Both the position numbers and the translations under genes were made by a program. Below, piece by piece: positions 1 to 5,352 of a stretch of DNA of 6,058 bases (positions within the stretch are counted from its first letter, which is position 1; every line of letters starts with the position of its first letter). The stretch is from Clostridia bacterium (GTDB lineage: Bacteria > Bacillota > Clostridia > Oscillospirales > Acutalibacteraceae). Below the pieces are notes generated by a model that was not told the DNA's origin, searched no databases, and was given only the letters and a program-made list of their open reading frames with translations. The DNA lies in assembly GCA_017442445.1 (NCBI GenBank), contig JAFRZS010000135.1, positions 1 through 6,058 of the forward strand. Direction: 5' to 3'.

Positions 1-163
1 ACGCGACAGCATTGAAGCTTTAAAGAAAATGCAGAAGGCTTCTGAAATCACAGAAGACGATCTCAAAAACGGCGAAAAGAAAATTCAGGACATCACTGAT
101 GAAAAAATCAAGGATGTTGAAAAAATCTGCGCTGACAAAGAAAAAGAGATTATGGAGATCTGA
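1..163 (+). CDS. frr: Ribosome recycling factor, C-terminal part (5' truncated by window edge)
   Basis: The reading frame is open from base 2 and gives 53 residues before TGA at 161-163. The peptide begins RDSIEALKKMQKA and continues with a charged helix containing EDDLKNGEKKIQDITDEKI. This is the typical C-terminal helix of RRF domain I, where the family has the R-x-x-A/S-x-x-x-[LI]-K-K pattern followed by a D-[ED]-x-x-x-x-E-x-x-[IV]-Q-x-x-T-D segment. RRF works with EF-G to split post-termination ribosomes. Roughly the first 130 residues of a ~185-residue protein lie outside the window. The final codons carry the GGAG (154-157) that serves as ribosome binding site for uppS, which starts three bases after the stop, so the two genes are probably co-transcribed and translationally coupled. 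Confidence 0.93.
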   Translation, partial: RDSIEALKKMQKASEITEDDLKNGEKKIQDITDEKIKDVEKICADKEKEIMEI

Positions 164-166
164 TTT

Positions 167-895
167 ATGTCTGATATACCAAAGTTTGATGTATTGCCTG
201 AGCATATCGGGATAATAATGGACGGCAACGGCCGTTGGGCAAAGCAGAGAGGTTTGAAGCGTACAGAAGGTCACAAAGAGGGCGCAAAGGTATTCAAACG
301 AATATGTGAATATGCATCAGATATCGGAATAAAGTATCTGACATTTTACGCGTTCTCTACGGAGAACTGGAAAAGACCGCCCGAGGAGGTTTCTGTAATA
401 ATGGATATCTTCAGAGATTATCTCGGCGAAGCTCAAGACAGGCAAGAGGAAAACAGACAAAAACAACTCAGAATGAGATTTATCGGCATAAAAGAGGGTA
501 TCCCTGAGGATATTCAGATACTTATGGATCAGCTTGAAAAAAACTCCGATGATAAAAATAAAACTGTAGTCAATCTCGCAATAAACTACGGCGGCAGAGC
601 AGAAATTGTCAATGCTGTGAAAAAGATAGGTACAAAAGTCGCACAGGGAGAGCTGAAGGCTGAGGATATTAACGAAGAACTTATTTCTTCAAACCTCTAC
701 ACAGCAGACCAACCCGATCCTGATATTATTATCAGACCCAGCGGCGAGTACCGACTTTCAAACTTTATGATATGGCAGGCGGCATATTCGGAATTCTGGT
801 TTTCCGATGTGCTGTGGCCTGACTTTACAGAAGAACATCTTGTAGAAGTTCTTCGTGATTTTGAAAAAAGAAACCGTCGCTTCGGCGGTATCTGA
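167..895 (+). CDS. uppS: Undecaprenyl diphosphate synthase (cis-prenyltransferase)
   Basis: This 242-residue protein matches the usual ~240-260 length of bacterial UppS. The enzyme adds eight cis isoprene units from IPP to farnesyl diphosphate, giving the C55 carrier lipid for peptidoglycan and teichoic acid. Visible motifs in order: HIGIIMDGNGRWA at 13-25 with the Mg/diphosphate-binding Asp19; GH at 35-36; FYAFSTENWKRP at 60-71 (Asn67, Arg70); IRPSGEYRLSNF at 189-200 (Arg190, Arg196); and YSE with Glu209, equivalent to the Mg-binding Glu213 of E. coli. No signal or membrane segment is seen, as expected for a soluble cis-prenyltransferase acting at the membrane face. ATG 167 is chosen because GGAG at 154-157 is nine bases upstream and the family motif begins about 12 residues in. 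The Pro at 191 and Tyr at 195 replace the commoner Thr and Gln of the RTSGEQR block, a conservative-looking variation. Confidence 0.97.
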   Translation: MSDIPKFDVLPEHIGIIMDGNGRWAKQRGLKRTEGHKEGAKVFKRICEYASDIGIKYLTFYAFSTENWKRPPEEVSVIMDIFRDYLGEAQDRQEENRQKQLRMRFIGIKEGIPEDIQILMDQLEKNSDDKNKTVVNLAINYGGRAEIVNAVKKIGTKVAQGELKAEDINEELISSNLYTADQPDPDIIIRPSGEYRLSNFMIWQAAYSEFWFSDVLWPDFTEEHLVEVLRDFEKRNRRFGGI

Positions 896-909
896 TTAAA
901 ACAAAAACG

Positions 910-933
910 GCGGGATGTAATCATCCCGCTTTT
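910..933 (+). terminator. Terminator-like hairpin between uppS and cdsA
   Basis: Bases 910-917 (GCGGGATG) pair perfectly with 922-929 (CATCCCGC) around a TAAT loop, giving an eight base-pair, GC-rich stem. T930-T933 follow immediately and an A5 run precedes at 903-907. It lies 15 bases after the uppS stop and ends just before the cdsA ribosome binding site (AAGGGG, 943-948). The form fits an intrinsic terminator, but the T-run is only four bases long. It may therefore be a partial terminator that lowers downstream expression, or a stem that protects the uppS mRNA end. No convincing promoter is visible between it and cdsA, so full termination would be surprising. Confidence 0.6.
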
Positions 934-954
934 AAACACAAGAAGGGGAAGAAT

Positions 955-1794
955 ATGAAAACGAGAATTATTTCGGGTGTAGTAGGCGTCGTTTTACTTG
1001 TAGGTCTGATGTTCCTTATGAACACACCCGTTTTCAGCATCGCAGTTGCACTTTTGTCACTTATCGCCGTACACGAAATTACAGGCGTTGCAAAGGTAGA
1101 GAACAAATTTATCCGCGTATTGTCAATGATTTTTGCGGCGGCAACACCGATTGTTATTGATTATAATTTGTTGAGCAGATTTGAGATTCCTTATTCATCT
1201 GTTTTGATTGTCTTTACTCTGGTAATACTTATACTGATGCTCAGTCAGTACGAAAAGACAAAATTTGAACATGTTGCGATTTCATTCTTTTCGGCAGTAG
1301 CGGTGCCGTTTTCATTTTCTGTTCTGATTATGCTTCGTGACTTCCACGAAACATCAAAATACTCGGATAAACATTCACTTTTCTTTATAATTTTTGCACT
1401 TTGCTGTGCATGGCTTACAGATACATTTGCATACTTTGTCGGAAGCAAATTCGGTAAGCACAAAATGTCACCGAAAATCAGCCCGAAGAAAAGTGTTGAA
1501 GGCGCAATCGGCGGTGTTGTCGGTGCGGCAGTACTCAATACAGTACTTGTTATAATTTTCAATCAGTTCGTATTTGAAAGCAATCCCATTTCCGTATGGT
1601 TTGTAATTCCCGTATCAATCGTACTTTCAGTAATCAGTATGTTAGGTGACCTTTCCGCATCAGTTATCAAAAGAAACTACGGTGCAAAGGATTTCGGTAA
1701 AATTATGCCCGGTCACGGCGGAGTAATGGACAGATTTGATAGCTGTCTTTTTACACTTCCCACACTCTACTTTATAATATCTTTTCTGAAATAG
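955..1794 (+). CDS. cdsA: Phosphatidate cytidylyltransferase (CDP-diacylglycerol synthase)
   Basis: This 279-residue integral membrane protein converts phosphatidic acid and CTP to CDP-diacylglycerol, the branch-point precursor of phosphatidylglycerol, cardiolipin and related lipids. The C-terminal region carries the full family signature at residues 236-262: S-V-I-K-R, four residues, K-D, then P-G-H-G-G-V-M-D-R-F-D. The catalytic Asp259 and Asp262 are therefore present. About eight or nine hydrophobic segments can be seen (roughly 5-24, 26-45, 53-70, 80-97, 105-126, 138-160, 180-203, 213-235 and 263-278), as usual for the family. AWLTDTFAYFVG at about 153-164 and the following GKHK / SPKKSVEG block are also typical. 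ATG 955 is preceded by AAGGGG at 943-948 with six bases spacing. The TAG stop is shared with the first two bases of the palindromic repeat that follows. Confidence 0.96.
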   Translation: MKTRIISGVVGVVLLVGLMFLMNTPVFSIAVALLSLIAVHEITGVAKVENKFIRVLSMIFAAATPIVIDYNLLSRFEIPYSSVLIVFTLVILILMLSQYEKTKFEHVAISFFSAVAVPFSFSVLIMLRDFHETSKYSDKHSLFFIIFALCCAWLTDTFAYFVGSKFGKHKMSPKISPKKSVEGAIGGVVGAAVLNTVLVIIFNQFVFESNPISVWFVIPVSIVLSVISMLGDLSASVIKRNYGAKDFGKIMPGHGGVMDRFDSCLFTLPTLYFIISFLK

Positions 1795-1894
1795 TTTGGC
1801 TGAAATCGGCGTAGCACTATTTATCGGTCGGGGCAGTATAACTGATACAGCTTCCTCACTCAAAACAGCACTACAACCAATTTTATCTCAAACT
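1793..1894 (+). repeat. Imperfect palindromic intergenic element, copy A (upstream of dxr)
   Basis: This 102-base element is repeated at 4164-4267 with 83 of 104 aligned positions identical and two single-base gaps (hand alignment). Its ends are inverted: AGTTTG at 1793-1798 pairs with CAAACT at 1889-1894, then 1802-1806 with 1880-1884, 1808-1809 with 1877-1878, and 1811-1814 with 1871-1874. An apical hairpin pairs 1833-1839 with 1845-1851 (one A-A mismatch) around AACTG. The element starts inside the cdsA stop codon and ends 52 bases before the dxr ATG. No flanking target duplication is obvious. The family is not recognised. A nonautonomous mobile palindrome (ERIC/RUP-like) or a cis-acting structured RNA are both possible. 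Confidence 0.85.
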
Positions 1895-1946
1895 TAAGAC
1901 ACATAAACATAACTAATTCAAAATTCTTAACAGAGGTTTTTGAAAA

Positions 1947-3083
1947 ATGAAAAAATTAACCATTCTCGGTTCAACCGGTTCAATCGGTGAACAGGCACTT
2001 GATGTTGCAAGACTTCACGGCTACGAAATAACGGCACTTACAGCAAACTCAAGTGTTGATATAATTGAAAAACAAGTTAGAGAATTCCGTCCGAAGAAAG
2101 TCGCTCTGGTAAATCAAAAGGCGGCTGAGGACTTAAAAATAAGAATAAAAGACACCGACACAAAAGTGTTGTCAGGAGTTGACGGTGTGTGTGAATGTGC
2201 CGCTTATGAAACAGATACCGTGCTTAACAGCATTGTCGGAATGGCAGGTCTTGAGCCCACATTGACAGCTATCAGTGAGGGTACGGAAATCGCCCTTGCA
2301 AACAAGGAAACCTTAGTTGCGGGAGGACGTCTTGTAACAGATACCGCAAAGAAAAATAATGTCAGAATTTTACCGGTTGACAGCGAACATTCTGCAATAT
2401 TCCAATCGCTTCAGGGAAATAAACACAGTCAGATAAAAAGACTTATTCTTACAGCATCAGGCGGCCCGTTTTTTGGGAAAACTATTGATGACTTAAAAGA
2501 TGTAACTGTTGAACAGGCTCTGGCACATCCTAATTGGAGCATGGGTGCAAAAATAACAATCGACTCTGCTACAATGATGAACAAAGGTCTGGAACTCATT
2601 GAAGCTGTCTGGCTTTTCTCGGTCGCGCCTGAAAATATAGATATATTGGTTCACAGACAGAGTGTTGTTCATTCTCTTGTAGAATATGACGATAATTCAG
2701 TTATGGCACAGTTGGGTGTTCCTGATATGAGAGTGCCTATCCAGTATGCTCTGACATATCCTGACAGATATAATTCTCCCGCTAAACAGCTTGACTTGGC
2801 AGAGTATGCGACACTTACTTTTGAAAAACCCGATTACGAAACATTCTCGGCTATAAATCTTTGCAGAAAAGCAATAGAAAAGGGCGGTCTTTATCCTGCT
2901 ATCGCAAACTCTGCAAACGAGAAAGCAAACGAGCTTTTCAGACAGGGAAAAATCAAATTTCTTGAGATTGCTGAGCTGGTATCTTCGGCACTTGAGAATA
3001 TTAAGTCAAAAGAAGAATACACTTTAACAGATGTCTTGGAAAAAGACAAAGAAACAAAGGAGTTTGTTACCGCTTCGGTATAA
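1947..3083 (+). CDS. dxr: 1-deoxy-D-xylulose-5-phosphate reductoisomerase
   Basis: This 378-residue cytosolic enzyme rearranges and reduces DXP to 2-C-methyl-D-erythritol 4-phosphate with NADPH, the committed step of the MEP isoprenoid pathway; it is the target of fosmidomycin. Visible motifs: the dinucleotide-binding loop GSTGSIG at 8-14; ALANKETLVAGG around 117-128; LPVDSEHSAIFQ with metal ligands Asp145 and Glu147; LTASGGPF; the mobile active-site flap HPNWSMG at 194-200 (His194, Trp197, Met199); and IDSATMMNKGLE ending in Glu216, the third metal ligand. Offsets to E. coli Dxr (D150, E152, H209, W212, E231) are consistent, so the active site is complete. Length is close to the usual ~380-400. 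ATG 1947 is preceded by a modest AGAGG at 1932-1936 with ten bases spacing. The 5' leader contains palindromic element copy A, which may affect expression. Confidence 0.97.
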   Translation: MKKLTILGSTGSIGEQALDVARLHGYEITALTANSSVDIIEKQVREFRPKKVALVNQKAAEDLKIRIKDTDTKVLSGVDGVCECAAYETDTVLNSIVGMAGLEPTLTAISEGTEIALANKETLVAGGRLVTDTAKKNNVRILPVDSEHSAIFQSLQGNKHSQIKRLILTASGGPFFGKTIDDLKDVTVEQALAHPNWSMGAKITIDSATMMNKGLELIEAVWLFSVAPENIDILVHRQSVVHSLVEYDDNSVMAQLGVPDMRVPIQYALTYPDRYNSPAKQLDLAEYATLTFEKPDYETFSAINLCRKAIEKGGLYPAIANSANEKANELFRQGKIKFLEIAELVSSALENIKSKEEYTLTDVLEKDKETKEFVTASV

Positions 3084-3090
3084 TTAGATT

Positions 3091-4155
3091 ATGGATTTAT
3101 TGGCAATATGGTCAAAGGCTTGGCCGATTTTACTTGCGATTTTATTCTTTGGAATTATAATTTTTGTCCATGAACTCGGACATTTCATTTTTGCAAAGCT
3201 TTTTAAAGTAAAAGTCAACGAGTTTTCAATGGGTATGGGTCCGAAGCTTTTCAGCTTTGGTAAGAAGGAAACGAAATATTCGCTCAGACTTTTCCCTATA
3301 GGCGGATATGTCAGCATGGAGGGAGAAGATGAAGATAGCGAAGACGACAGAGCTTTCGGAAAAAAGAAGGTCTGGCAAAGATTTATAATTGTTGCGGCAG
3401 GCGCTGTTATGAATCTTATTCTGGGTTTCATAGTTGCAACGATTCTGATGTCAATGCAGAATCTTATCGGCACCACTACTATTGCAGGTTTTGATAAGGA
3501 CTCTGTTTTGAAAGATACCTTCAAGCCCGGCGACAGAATTGTTGAAATAAACGATAAAAGAGCTTATTCACATTATGACCTCAGTTTCCTTATGTCAAGG
3601 GACGATGACGGAGTTTTTGATTTTGTCATAGAGCGTGAGGGCGAGAAAAAAGAACTTAAAAATGTTAAGTTCCGCACTACTGAAAATGAAGAAGCTCCGC
3701 AGAAAATTTCAATTGTTTTTGATTTCATAATTTACGGCGAAAAACCCGGAGTTTTAAATTCCATAAAATACGGTTTTCTGACAACACTGTCACTCGGCAG
3801 AATGGTGTGGCTGAGTCTTTTTGACCTCGTTACAGGACAGTACGGATTGAGTGATTTGTCAGGACCTATCGGTACGATGGATTTTATCGCATCGGCGGCA
3901 CAGGAGGCAAAGGCAGACCTTTCGCCTGTGCTTATGATTATGGCTTTAATTACAGTTAATATCGGCTTGTTCAATTTATTGCCGATTCCGGCACTTGACG
4001 GCGGAAGACTTTTCTTTATGCTTATTGAAATCATAATCAGAAGACCGATAAATCCCAAGTATGAACGTTGGATTCACGCGGCGGGAATGATTTTACTTTT
4101 ATTATTTATGGCGGTTATATCATTTAACGATATATGGAAGTTGATTAAATCTTAA
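3091..4155 (+). CDS. rseP: RIP-type site-2 metalloprotease (RseP/RasP family)
   Basis: This 354-residue zinc intramembrane protease corresponds to RseP of E. coli and RasP/YluC of Bacillus; relatives cleave anti-sigma factors, FtsL and signal peptide remnants within the membrane. The first membrane segment (about 12-33) carries the zinc motif HELGH, with His27, Glu28 and His31. FPIGGYVSMEGE follows at about 68-79, with an acidic stretch after it. A second membrane segment lies near 97-120. A single PDZ domain spans about 125-195 (KPGDRIVEINDK visible). The third zinc ligand is Asp303 in NLLPIPALDGGR, and the C-terminus ends with a further membrane helix. It is shorter than the ~420-450 residues of RasP/RseP, as is common in clostridia. 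The start lies seven bases after the dxr stop. No Shine-Dalgarno sequence is at usable distance and an in-frame TAG lies just upstream, so the start probably depends on coupling to dxr. Confidence 0.95.
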   Translation: MDLLAIWSKAWPILLAILFFGIIIFVHELGHFIFAKLFKVKVNEFSMGMGPKLFSFGKKETKYSLRLFPIGGYVSMEGEDEDSEDDRAFGKKKVWQRFIIVAAGAVMNLILGFIVATILMSMQNLIGTTTIAGFDKDSVLKDTFKPGDRIVEINDKRAYSHYDLSFLMSRDDDGVFDFVIEREGEKKELKNVKFRTTENEEAPQKISIVFDFIIYGEKPGVLNSIKYGFLTTLSLGRMVWLSLFDLVTGQYGLSDLSGPIGTMDFIASAAQEAKADLSPVLMIMALITVNIGLFNLLPIPALDGGRLFFMLIEIIIRRPINPKYERWIHAAGMILLLLFMAVISFNDIWKLIKS

Positions 4156-4163
4156 AAATGCAG

Positions 4164-4267
4164 AGTTTGGCTAAAATCGCCCACAGCACTATTTATCGCT
4201 CGGGGCGGTGCACACGGGCACAGCACCCTCACTCAAAACAGCACTGTGAGCAATTTTATCTCAAACT
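4164..4267 (+). repeat. Imperfect palindromic intergenic element, copy B (upstream of ispG)
   Basis: This is the second, 104-base copy of the element at 1793-1894, in the same orientation. It pairs 4164-4169 with 4262-4267, 4173-4177 with 4253-4257, and 4179-4186 with 4244-4251 (one C-A mismatch). The apical hairpin pairs 4205-4211 with 4218-4224 (one G-A mismatch) around ACACGG. Relative to copy A, several pairs are changed on both sides: G1809-C1877 becomes C4180-G4250, G1811-C1874 becomes A4183-T4247, T1812-A1873 becomes C4184-G4246, A1838-T1846 becomes G4210-C4219, and T1839-A1845 becomes C4211-G4218. It begins eight bases after the rseP stop and ends 32 bases before the ispG ATG, leaving the ispG ribosome binding site outside the fold. 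Confidence 0.85.
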
Positions 4268-4286
4268 TTCAATCCGAGAATCGTTC

Positions 4287-4294
4287 AAAGGAGG
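4287..4294 (+). promoter_or_regulatory. Ribosome binding site that fixes the ispG start
   Basis: AAAGGAGG is a near-perfect match to the anti-Shine-Dalgarno sequence, five bases before ATG 4300. It rules against the longer in-frame start at GTG 4246, which lies inside palindromic element copy B and would add 18 residues unlike any IspG N-terminus. It is the strongest ribosome binding site in the window. Confidence 0.9.
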
Positions 4295-4299
4295 AAAAA

Positions 4300-5352
4300 A
4301 TGAGTATTCGCAGACAGACAAGACAGGTTTTTGCAGGTAATGTTGCAATCGGCGGCGATGCACCGATTTCTGTTCAGTCAATGCTGAATGTCCCTGCAAA
4401 TGATATTGAAAACAGTGTAAAACAAGCGAAAGCTCTTCAAGAGGCGGGCTGTGATATTATCAGAGCTGCAGTGCCGAATCTTGATGCGGTAAAGCTCATT
4501 GAAAAATTAAAGGAATCTGTTTCAACTCCCATAGTTGCAGATATTCATTTTGACTACAGAATTGCACTTGCCTGTGTTGAAGCAGGTGTTGATAAAATCA
4601 GAATCAATCCCGGAAACATCGGCTCACCCGACAGGGTAAAAGCTGTTGCGGATGCGTGTAACAGTAAAAATATTCCGATAAGAATTGGTGTTAATTCAGG
4701 TTCCGTTGAAGCATCTCTTTTAGAAAAATACGGCGGTCCCACACCCCAAGCTATGGCTGAATCAGCTATGAAACATGTTGAGCTTTTAGAAGCCTGTGAT
4801 TTTAATAATATCGTAATTTCAATTAAATCCTCTGATGTAAAAAATACTGTTGATGCATACAGGACAGTTGCAAAAATGTGCGACTATCCCTTGCATATCG
4901 GTGTCACAGAGGCTGGTACATATAAGCAAGGAATTATAAAATCAAGCATGGGAATAGGTTCTTTATTGCTTGACGGAATAGGTGATACAATCAGAGTTTC
5001 TCTGACAGCAGATCCTGTGAATGAGGTATATGCAGGATTTGATATATTAAAAGCGGCAGGACTTAAAACCGATTGCGTTCAGTTGGTATCATGTCCTACC
5101 TGCGGAAGAACGAAAATTGATTTAATCGGTCTTGCTGATAAGGTTGAAAAAGCAGTAAGCCACATAAAAAAACCGATAAAACTTGCTGTAATGGGTTGCG
5201 CGGTTAACGGCCCGGGAGAAGCAAGAGAAGCAGATATCGGAGTTGCAGGCGGTGACGGTTGCGATCTGATATTCAAAAAAGGTGAGATTATTAAAAAAGT
5301 CCCCGAAGATAAAATTTTAGAAGAATTGTTAAAGGAAATTGAGAAAATATAA
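4300..5352 (+). CDS. ispG: 4-hydroxy-3-methylbut-2-enyl diphosphate synthase (IspG/GcpE)
   Basis: This 350-residue iron-sulfur enzyme reductively converts MEcPP to HMBPP, the penultimate step of the MEP pathway, using electrons from ferredoxin or flavodoxin. The N-terminal part reads as the IspG TIM barrel: RRQTRQVFAGNVAIGGDAP, then ISVQSM, VADIHFDYRIAL, and KIRINPGNIG. The C-terminal domain supplies the [4Fe-4S] ligands: Cys265 and Cys268 in SCPTCGR, Cys300 in MGCAVNGPGEA, and Glu307. It is the two-domain bacterial form without the plant-type central insert. Residues 28-35 (MLNVPAND) differ from the widespread MTNTxTxD form of the block. The start is ATG 4300, set by AAAGGAGG at 4287-4294. 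The stop overlaps the polC start by one base. Together with dxr this places two MEP steps in the same transcription unit. Confidence 0.96.
   Translation: MSIRRQTRQVFAGNVAIGGDAPISVQSMLNVPANDIENSVKQAKALQEAGCDIIRAAVPNLDAVKLIEKLKESVSTPIVADIHFDYRIALACVEAGVDKIRINPGNIGSPDRVKAVADACNSKNIPIRIGVNSGSVEASLLEKYGGPTPQAMAESAMKHVELLEACDFNNIVISIKSSDVKNTVDAYRTVAKMCDYPLHIGVTEAGTYKQGIIKSSMGIGSLLLDGIGDTIRVSLTADPVNEVYAGFDILKAAGLKTDCVQLVSCPTCGRTKIDLIGLADKVEKAVSHIKKPIKLAVMGCAVNGPGEAREADIGVAGGDGCDLIFKKGEIIKKVPEDKILEELLKEIEKI

Noticed and set aside
1837..1842. TATAAC in copy A as a -10 promoter element for dxr.
   Set aside because: It has no convincing -35 partner, and the matching bases in copy B are completely different because they belong to a covarying stem.
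1787..1900. Target-site duplication flanking the palindromic elements, as expected for a MITE.
   Set aside because: Bases just outside the AGTTTG / CAAACT ends (AT and TA for copy A, CAG and TTC for copy B) do not form a direct duplication, so a transposon origin is not proven by the flanks.
4246..4299. An upstream GTG start adding 18 residues to IspG.
   Set aside because: The GTG is inside the element's stem and lacks a Shine-Dalgarno. The strong AAAGGAGG at 4287-4294 and family N-terminal alignment both favour ATG 4300.
4158..4340. A 60-codon open frame starting at ATG 4158 between rseP and ispG.
   Set aside because: It runs through the palindromic element and out of frame into ispG, has no ribosome binding site, and its peptide is low-complexity in character with no recognisable domain. 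It is a by-product of the repeat.
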